Notes under the pieces: model-generated
What the model was told of the DNA's origin: nothing
Database searches by the model: none
Seen by the model: only the letters and a program-made list of their open reading frames with translations
Source: Cervus elaphus
Taxonomy: Eukaryota; Chordata; Mammalia; Artiodactyla; Cervidae
Assembly: GCF_910594005.1 (NCBI RefSeq)
Contig: NC_057818.1
Span: 60,896,001 to 60,960,000 of the forward strand
Direction: 5' to 3'
Length of the DNA stretch: 64,000 bases
Made by a program: the position numbers and the translations under genes
Shown: positions 56,062 through 64,000 of the stretch, in pieces
Layout of the letters: every line of letters starts with the position of its first letter
How positions within the stretch are numbered: position 1 is the stretch's first letter

Positions 56062-56736
56062 TTTTTTTTTTTTTTGCAATATTGTGATGGTTTTTGCTGT
56101 ACATTAACAGGAATAGGCCATAGGCATGCATATGTCCCCTCCCTCCTGAACCCACCTCTCGCCACTGTATCCCTCCAGATTGTCCCAGAGCACTCTTTCA
56201 TACATCAAACTCTACTGACTCTTTTACATATGGTAATATATATGTTTCAGTGCTAATCTCTTAAATCCTGCCATCCTCTATGTTTTGTTTTTTTCAATAG
56301 TTTTTCCTTAGCATTATTTTTCCTATCCACATATTATGACCCAGATTTAATGTTTAATTTACATTTCTTTCCTGCCTTACACTAACAAATACATACATCA
56401 GTGGGTTATTTTGAGACTTTTGTAACATTAAAATGCACATAGACAATGACAGGGAACATAGTAGGTGCCCTGTGCATGTAAAGAAAGACAGTTCCTTTAG
56501 GACTTGAGTTCAGTCAGATAATACACATAGAAATATTTATAAATAGGGCCAAGTTGATAATTTTGGTGAAAATCAATTCTAATGTCTTCTTAAGACTTTA
56601 TATTTTACAACGTGCTTTGATGTCCACAACTGACAGATCTTTCAGAAACAGACAACAAAGAATTGAGAGAAAATGTATTACAGTTTTTCAACAAGAAGTA
56701 AATTGCCTAATTACCATCAAGTGATCATATAGTAAT
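56062..56736 (-). mobile_element. L1 3' UTR fragment and flank, block D1 copy B
   Basis: Same sequence as 33338-34005. It ends abruptly at gatcatatagtaa, where block D3 follows directly. Confidence 0.8.
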
Positions 56737-58170
56737 CTACTCAGAGTGGGGGATACAGATTTTTCCTGTGGTTAGAGTGGCCAGAAGCTTTGGAATCTAA
56801 GGGGCTATGAGGGAGGCCCCCCTTCCTTAAAGAGCTGGGGTATCTTCCAGTTAGCTCAGTCAGGGACAGCAGGCGGCAGTGAGATTGGGGCCTTTCTCTA
56901 TGACTTCTTCACTGAGCTCAATTGAGCCAAATCTCAAGGACCTTTAAAACTTTGTGATATCCCCAGTTCCTGGCATGTTCTCCCAGGAGGGCCAGTTTCT
57001 TGGTCTCCATACTGAGCGCCCAGTGCCCTTGCATTTGTGGCTTGTGTGTTTCTCTGTGATGTGCAGGCCCAGTGGTCTCAACAGGGCTAAACAGGCACCG
57101 AAAAGCGGTGACAAAATGTGGAGAAGTGGAGAGGAAGCTATCGGGGGGTCTAGGAGAGGTGTGAGAGGAGGCAAGTTTCGGCCTCTGGATGAGCCCTCTG
57201 AATGGTGTATGCGTGTGTTGCAAGCATAGTGGTGTGACCCAGTTCAAGCTCACTCTGCTTCCTGCGAGAGAGGCCAGTGCTTCGGGGAGATGACTTCTTG
57301 AGGCAAACAATGGGACTTCATTTTGAAAACCAGCTGACCAAGAAGATGGCTAACTAATATCTCAAAATAGACATCTTGTTGGTGTCTGGATGCCAGGTTC
57401 TTTTATGAAAGTAGAGAAAGAAGCAGTGAGGAAATAAAGCCAGAAGGGAAGATGGAGAGGGAGAGGCAGTGGGGAAGTAAGGTCGAAAGGGCCATCCATC
57501 TTGCAGTACATCTCAGGGACAGCCAGCCTTCTGTGTTCATCTCTTCTTTCCTGCAGCCATTCACAGGTTGGGAGGTCAGAGTATCTCCCTGTGAGCTCAA
57601 CAAGGCACTTTAGTTGAACAGTCAGGCCAAGAGGTAGGGTCCTCTGAGGCCAGCCATTATGGATGATTACAATAACCACAGCAGTGAGAAGCAAGGCAAA
57701 GAAACCGTTCCAACTTGGAATCACAGTTGGCTCTTCACGACAACAGTTGTGTGATCATGTTGTGTGGAACTGCTGACAAGGGTGGTCTCAGCTTTGACTG
57801 GAGGACCTGGACGTGGGCTCATGGCTAATTGTGGGTTGCCTGGAAGGGTGGGCATGCCATAGTGGCCTAGCTCAGTTACCCTGGACACAGATGCTGAGAC
57901 TGAGGTTTGCGTGCATTGGTTGATTGGGAAAGTCATGATCACACCTGTGGAAGAAGGAAGAAAGTGGAATTGGGAAGAGGACAGTTACCCTGCATTGTGT
58001 TAGAATCAAGGCCTGAGCTGAGCCCACAGGGAGGGATGGGTGCATTGGTACTGGAGGTGGGATCCAGATGGTTCCCCACAGCATTGACTCCATGGAGTGG
58101 ATTTTGTGATGTCTTTTGGAAGAGCAAGAATCATTATGCAACCTGTAGAATAACTGTTGGTAAAATCCCG
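56737..58170. repeat. 1.45-kb duplicated noncoding block D3, copy B
   Basis: Partner of 38025-39478. It carries a 16-base inversion relative to copy A (57079-57094) and small indels. No shared coding frame. Confidence 0.8.
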
Positions 58171-58647
58171 GAGAAGATTTTGTTGCTTCCTTTTAGTATT
58201 TTCTGTTATTTTCAGTTGTAATGAAGAAGGTTTCCAGTGCATTTGGAAGGGAAAAAAGGCCTTGGAGTGTATCTTTGGAAGATGTTGAAGTCTCACTGGG
58301 GCATGTGCATCAGCCTACACATCTGCTTTTTATTATTGGACTTTGGAGATGACAGCTTTTGGGCTGGCTGAGGTCACTGTGACTGATAAGAAGCTGTCTT
58401 GAATCCGGTTTGCTCCTTGGGCGCCTTCATGTGTACTATTTCATCATAAATGCATGAGTTGTTAAACCTTGGAATCTTTCTGGGGATTGCATAGCACGAT
58501 GGATGGAGTATTACTGAATGTGTGGAGAGTGTGTTGAACCAGGTGAAATTTCATAAGGGTCTTTCAACCTAGAAGGAAAATGGTGCTAAACTTTGATGGC
58601 AGAGGGATTTCATTAGGGAGGGGCTGTGATATCTCACGATGTAAGGA
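58171..58647. other. Intergenic, nothing recognised
   Basis: The sequence beyond the duplication is not present in copy A, where a BovB/SINE chimera replaces it. No repeat or exon was recognised. Confidence 0.5.
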
Positions 58648-58835
58648 AGGATCGGGCTCCCCAGGTGGTGCTAGTGATAAAGAATCACCTGCCAGTGCAG
58701 GAGACATAAGAAGCTCAGTTTGATCCTTGAGTTGGGAGGAGGGCATGGCAACCTACTCCATGGGCAGAGGAGTCTGGTGGACTACAGTCCATAGGATCGC
58801 AGAGTCAGACATGACTGAAGCGACTTAGCACAGGG
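58648..58835 (+). mobile_element. Bov-tA SINE
   Basis: gggctccccaggtggtgctagtgataaagaatcacctgcc, ggcagaggagtctggtggactacagtccat and cagagtcagacatgactgaagcgac. Confidence 0.88.
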
Positions 58836-59889
58836 ACGGATTATTCGTAGTCTCCGAGGACCATCAGCTCCATAGCAATCTGTAGTACAAAGCCTTATTC
58901 TGGAGATGATGCACCTGCTATTTCTTGCTGCCAGTGCAGGGGGTTCTCTCCATGTCTTTCCAAATCACATGCATGTGCCACATGCTTGCACAGTACAGAT
59001 AAACAGGAATTCTTGTGAATGGTTGGTGGGAATGTAAACAGTATGGAGGATCATCCAATATTAAAAAGAGAACATGCAAGGATTTCAGAGCCTCACTTCT
59101 GATTATATACCCAAAGGAAGCAGAATGAGTATATTTTATTAAAATACTTATTTATTTGACTCCAATGGGCCTTAGTTGTGGATCACGAGATCTGTTTTGC
59201 ATCAAGCAGGACCTCTCACCGTGGCCCTGGGGTCTCTGGAGGATGCCGGCTCCGCCTTTGCGGTACCTGGGCTTAGTTGCTCTGCTGCGTGTGGGATCTT
59301 ATATCCCCAACCAAGGATTCAACAAGGACTGAGTCCCCTTTGTGGCAAGGCAGATTCTTAACCTGGAATTCCTGTGACCACCAGGAATGTCCTGTGAAAA
59401 ATCAGTATTCTGAAGGAGTTACCTGTATTCGTATAACCAGTATTTCTTTATTCACAACAATCATTTTTCTTCAAACAACACAGTTTTATCCCATTTCAGT
59501 TCTTCATAACATAACTAGTAATGCCCCAAAGGCTCAAGGTTGAAAGAATCTATTACAGTTTCTTTGCATGGTGAAATCAAAGAATAGTTAATTTGGAGAT
59601 TATAGACTAATAATTTGCACTTGAGTTATTCTCTCCATACTCTGTCCATAGTGGAGCTTTTATAGACTCTGGCCCCCTAAAACCTACTCCCGTGTTTATG
59701 GATGTTCCCATATGATATTTCCCAATGTCCTCTTTTGTTCCCAAATAAAACCAATAGTATGCACCTGATTTACATGAAGTGAAAATAGGAAAATAACCAT
59801 GTAAAATGTTAGGAAATAAACTTCAGAACTAAGGTTAAACATGGTATCTCTTTTTGACCTTGGAGAATTCTGAGGTAATTTCTTTTTGA
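58836..59889. other. Intergenic with one CHR-2-type SINE
   Basis: 59150-59395 is a reverse-complement CHR-2-type SINE (gggccttagttgtggatcacg, ctgggcttagttgctctgctgcgtgtgggatc, ccaccaggaatgtcc). 58836-59145 and 59400-59885 contain nothing I can name. Confidence 0.6.
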
Positions 59890-60035
59890 TTACTTATTTA
59901 TTACTGGCTGAACAGTTGTGGCTCAGGGGCTTAGTGGCTCCACAGCATGTGGGAATTTCTGGACCAAGCATTGACCCGTCATCTCCTGCATTGGCAGGCC
60001 GAGTCCTTATCACTGAGTCACCAGGGAAGTCCCAG
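59890..60035 (-). mobile_element. CHR-type SINE fragment
   Basis: ttgtggctcaggggcttagtggctccacagcatgtggg, ggaccaagcattgac and gcattggcaggccgagtccttatcactgagtcaccagggaagtccc. Confidence 0.78.
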
Positions 60036-60704
60036 AAATAATTGGGAATGCACACTACATGGTGGCATTTTTTGTTTGTTTGGTAAACTGGAAATTTCAT
60101 ACATTCGATCCCCAGCATTTTTGTTCTTGTTACTTTGAAGTCACCGAAAGCACCGAAACCAAACCCAAAGTTTGGTCGTGATACTGGGAGAGATGATGTG
60201 TTATGAGAATGTTTGTTAACTGATGAAGCTTTCTAGTCGGAGCACTATAGACTTCCAACCTGATGGGAATTTCTCAGCCTGCCCAGATAGGCATCATAGA
60301 AAGCGGTTGGTTTTAAAGTCTAAAGGTATCAGTAGTCAAACATCGGAAAAACCACAGTGAGACTGTTTAACAGAACACTGAATGTTTACTCATGCTATGA
60401 ATGTTACATTCCTTTTCCTGCCATACAGATGTGTTCCATTTTTCTATATGGTTGTTGAGGATGGTAGTAAATTACTATTTATCTGTTTTACTAAACAGAA
60501 AAATTACTATTTACTATCTGTTGCCTAAGACATTTTTACACTAGCCTAGTGAACAGTAATGTTTGGAAATATTTAATATTAATAAATACTAAATAGAAGT
60601 CCAGTTTTCCAAAGGATATTAAAATGTTGATGTAACATTCGAAAATTAATAAGTGTGCTCCATAGTTCCTTGTCAGCTATAGTAGAATTTCCTTTTTGTT
60701 GAGT
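60036..60704. other. Intergenic, nothing recognised
   Basis: AT-rich sequence without a repeat family or conserved copy that I can identify. Confidence 0.5.
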
Positions 60705-61975
60705 TTTTAATATTGTGATGGTGTTTGCCATACCTCAGCATGAATCGGCCATAGGCATTCGTGTGTCCCCTCCCTCATCCCCCACACTATCCCTCCAAGC
60801 TGTCACAGAGCAGTGGCTCTGGATGCGCAGTCACATATCAGACTCCCACTGGCTATCTATTTTGCATATGGCAATAGATATGTTTCAATGCGATTCTCTC
60901 AAATCATGCTACCCTATTTCTTTTGTTTTTTCAAGTTTTTCCTTAACATTCTTTTTTCTGTCCACATGTTGTGACCGAGATTTAAAGTTTAATTTACATT
61001 TCTTCTCTGCCTTCCACTAACAAATACATAAGTCAGTGGGTTATTTTGAGACTTTTGTCATGTGAAAATGCACATAAGACAATGACAGGGAGCACAGTAA
61101 CTGCCCTATAAACATGAAGAAAGTTCCTTTAGGACTTGAGTTCAGTCAGTTAATACACATAGAAATATTTATAAATAGTGCAAAGTTGGTGATAATTTTG
61201 GTGAAAATAAGTTGGAATGTCTTCTCAAGATGTTATTTTGTAGTCTCCTTTGTTGTTCACATCTGACAGAGCTTTTGGAAACAGACAGCCAAGAAAAGAG
61301 AGGATATATAGTTCTTAAAAAAATAAAAACTGCCTAATTACCGTCAAATGAACATCTAGTAATTTTTGACATTCCATTACGTTGAGGAAGTATTCACTTA
61401 TATATTATAACGTAAACACGTTTTTCTCAATAGCATTTGAGTCTATGTCATCCTAAGCATGGAACAGAAACAGTTTCTATAAAGAAGAATGTAGTTCTCA
61501 TTACAGGAAATATTTTCTCTCTTTTTTAATAACTTAAGTTTTATCTTTGGCTGTGCTGGGTCTTCACTGTGCCCCTGGCTTTTCTCTCCTTGTGGCGAGC
61601 AGGAGCTATAAATTCTGTGCATAAAATACAGAAACGTGGCTGGTGTTTGGTTGGAGACTGGCATTCTGAATCTCCTTGTTTTGGTCTGCTCAGATCACTC
61701 AATGTCTTTTTTTTTCTTTCGGCTGTGCTGAGCCTTTTTTGCTGCACGTGGGCTTTCTCTAGTTGCAGCAAGCAGGAACCACTAATTGCTGCACTGGCTT
61801 CTCACTGCTGTAGCTACTCTTGTTGCAGAGCACAAGCTTTAGAGCACCCGCTCAGTACTTGTGTTGCTTGGGCTTAGTTGCTCCAAGGCACATGGTATCC
61901 TCCCAGACCAGGGATCAAACCTATGTCCCAGGCATTGGCATGATGGATTCTTTATCACTGGACCACCAGGGAAGT
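60705..61975 (-). repeat. Block D1 copy C: L1 3' UTR, flank and CHR-2 SINEs
   Basis: 60705-61510 matches 33338-34145. 61535-61975 matches the SINE pair at 35118-35565. The BovB that separates these parts in copy A is absent here. This is the longest uninterrupted version of the block. Confidence 0.82.
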
Positions 61976-62729
61976 GTCAGTGACTGGCTTTCAACTGAGC
62001 AAATCCCACTGTCTTTCAGCCAGGATCCTCCTGTGTCTTTTAACCATTAATACCCTGCCAAATAAAATTTGGGGTCATCACCGCATAACTGGGAGATCTG
62101 AAAACCAGGAGAGACTCGCCTAAACTTACCTGGACTTCCTGAGGAGGAGGATGGGCCCGGGCCCAAGAGGCTGTTGCTGATTTACCAAGGCTACTATGTC
62201 TGAAGCTCAGAACGGTACCTGTTTTTCTCCAGCCTGCATTCCCCTCAGGGTGCATTGTCGTTGAGCCGCTGCAGTGACTAATAAGCTTGATCTTTGAAGA
62301 AGTGGAATGTCAAGATAGTTTTCTCCTTACAGGTGTTACTATGAGGTGTTACTAAGAGCTGTGTGTTTCACATTCCAGCTTGTCACCCCTACACAAAGCC
62401 AGTTCTTGTTTACTTAAACTTCTTAAATTAATTCTAATTACAGGAATATTTCTGGGTCCAGCCACCACCGCACATCAACCCCCACCCACCCCTCCCCACC
62501 TCCAGCCCGGCCACCACACCAGGTTTCAGTTCCCAGACTGAACTGCTTCAGCCTCATCAGCAGGAATCCTGTTAAGAGGATAATTCCAACTCAATTATCC
62601 CACAGAATTTTAAGTTTTTACTTTAAAACTGTTACAGTTATGAGGAATCAATGATGCAACACAAGATGGGAAATACCCTCAGGTACTTCTAAACCCTGAC
62701 AAGATACCTGGGAACCACAGGGAGAACAC
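61976..62729 (+). other. Upstream flank of small promoter, copy B
   Basis: Collinear with 35566-36468 but without the BovB 3' fragment at 36145-36290. A C-rich stretch lies at 62460-62520 (caacccccacccacccctcccc). No exon. Confidence 0.75.
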
Positions 62730-62889
62730 AGCAGGTGTCCGCTCGGCCCCGCCCCTCACACGCCCAGGCGCAGGCGTGTGTCCTACGCCCCGCCCCTCCC
62801 TGTTCTGGTACCAGTGGCTGAGGAGTTTCCGGTCTCCGCTTAGATGCAAGCCATTCTACAGCAAATCCCTGAAGCCCAGACTTGGTAGG
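62730..62889 (+). promoter_or_regulatory. Small GC-rich promoter with possible exon 1 (copy B)
   Basis: Two GC boxes (cggccccgcccctcacacg, cgccccgcccctccc) and gcaggcgtgtgtcctac precede gcccagacttg/gtaggtgcgg, with the donor GT at 62886. Both the GC boxes and the donor are conserved with 36469-36668. It faces the finger fragments at the window end and probably belongs to the next unit of the cluster. Confidence 0.58.
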
Positions 62890-63430
62890 TGCGGCCGACC
62901 ATTGGGAACCTGAGGTACTTGTTTGTTTTTGTTTCTGTTGTTAAGCTGCGCCTGTGGGGTCCCCTCTCCTCCCTATCCGTGGTCTCCAGTCACTTCGCAC
63001 CTCCCTATTCTCCGACCCCTTCCTCTAGCCGAAATAAATTAAGTCGTTGCTGTGAGAAACCCAGTGTCTGATTTCCTGTCGAGGTAAGATCCTGAGGTAA
63101 CACATACAGTGCACGAAATACGTAGTAATTTATAAGGAAAAGGTCATTTTAATTTTGACATGGCACTTGATAATTTTATAAGTATCAAATCACGTGTTCA
63201 GGAACTAGTTCAGAATTTCAGCTTTGGGACTGGTGCTGGAGCTGGAGTTCGTTCTCCAGTGTTAGGGAGGCGTATTACTGTCCTTTCTGTTTTATATGAC
63301 CATGGTAGTAAATTGACTACAAAGACTCTTCATTTCAGGAGGTTATTTTCAGTGATGCTGGTTAGTTGTATGAGCATTAGAATCAAAGAGAAATATAAAA
63401 TGTTTGCAGTGCTCAGGCAGATGTCTTTGA
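62890..63430 (+). other. Flank downstream of small promoter, copy B
   Basis: Collinear with 36669-37200 (aagtaaattc/aaataaatt.agt.gttgc, catggcacttgataatttt, gactac.aagactcttcattt). No exon recognised. Confidence 0.7.
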
Positions 63431-63698
63431 GCTCCCCACGGACTGTAGCCTGCCAGACTCCTGTGTCCGTGGGATTTCCCAGGCAAGAATACTGGAGTGG
63501 GTCGCCGTCAAGTCGCTCAGTCCTCTCGGACTCTTGGCAACCCTGTGGACTGCAGCAGGCAGGGTTCCCTGCCCTTCACCATCTCCAGGACTTGCTCAAA
63601 CTCCTGTCCATTGAGTCCGTGATGACATGCACCTATGTCATCCTCTTTTCCACCTGCCTTCCATGTTTCCCAGCATCAGGGTCTTTTCCAATGGAAAG
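63431..63698 (-). mobile_element. Truncated Bov-tA joined to BovB 3' end
   Basis: 63431-63505 is the minus Bov-tA shared with 37203-37280 (gggatttcccaggcaagaatactggagtggg). It is cut at 63506, and BovB 3' sequence follows (gtcaagtcgctcagtcctctcggactcttgg, cagcatcagggtcttttccaatg). Confidence 0.82.
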
Positions 63699-64000
63699 AA
63701 ACATTAGAGATGTAATGAGTGTGATAAATTCTTCAGTGTACTTTCAAGCCTAACTTGCCATCAGATGATGTACAGAGGTGAGAGCCCTTGAAAATACAAT
63801 TAAGGTTTCAGTGCTTTTGGCAGTGGTTCATATCTTATGCTTCATGAGAATATTCACACTGGATCGAGTGCAGATGATATTGAATGTGGTCAGGCCGTTG
63901 AAAATCTACTCATTCTAAAACAGTTCATCACCAGTGCCAGGAATCTGAGCAACCTTTTCTCATTGGTGCCCCTTGCACCAGTAGTCAAGTTGTACTGCAC
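63699..64000 (+). pseudogene. Degenerate zinc-finger fragments, window edge
   Basis: It starts inside an array directly after BovB: RNIRDV-like reading of aaacattagagatgtaatgagtgtgataaattcttc (CNECDKFF), then CHQMMYRGESP. A HENIHTG motif follows at about 63842-63862, matching HENIHTG at 4568-4589, and then ECGQAVENLL. Stops occur in all frames. It is a further dead unit that continues beyond the window. Confidence 0.75.

Noticed and set aside
57362..57724. 120-codon minus-strand frame in block D3
   Set aside because: The matching frame in copy A (38710-39086) is broken differently; no conserved protein is apparent.

Overview
The window is nuclear DNA of a ruminant, most likely a bovid. It is dense in BovB (RTE) LINEs, Bov-tA and BovA2 SINEs, CHR-type tRNA-derived SINEs and a full-length ruminant-type L1. 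The coding content is a piece of a KRAB C2H2 zinc-finger (KZFP) gene cluster that has expanded by tandem duplication.

Layout. Unit 0 (about 1-4600) is a dead ZNF exon whose KRAB exons appear to have been replaced by an ERV LTR. At 4598-14620 lies a nest of repeats: an inverted LTR copy and a BovB that is split by a 9 kb L1, which is itself split by a BovA2-led insertion. Unit 1 (about 14.6-31.25 kb) is the one apparently intact gene: a CpG-island promoter, a short start exon, a KRAB-A exon, a scrambled KRAB-B exon and a terminal exon encoding 36 zinc fingers. The splice phases agree and give an open frame of about 1275 codons. Its 3' flank (31.25-39.5 kb) holds relic fingers, a retroposed unspliced transcript, L1 and BovB pieces, and a second small GC-rich promoter at about 36.5 kb. 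Unit 2 (42.5-56 kb) is a paralogous pseudogene. It has a CpG island, a start exon, KRAB-A with a stop codon, KRAB-B with a lost donor, and a terminal exon with a lost acceptor and three in-frame stops. The 3' part of unit 2 looks like a later copy of unit 1 joined in the middle of the exon. A further copy of the 33-37 kb block (60.7-63.5 kb, including the small promoter) precedes degenerate finger fragments that run off the window end.

How it works together. KZFPs bind DNA through their finger arrays and recruit TRIM28 through KRAB-A, usually to silence transposable elements. Only unit 1 can plausibly do this. Its array is strongly homogenised, with a six-finger block present twice at about 99% nucleotide identity and Val at helix position 6 in 30 of 36 fingers. 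The cluster therefore shows recent array turnover, sequence exchange between units, and decay of sister units by retroelement insertion. All identities and homologies here were judged by eye; no database search was possible.
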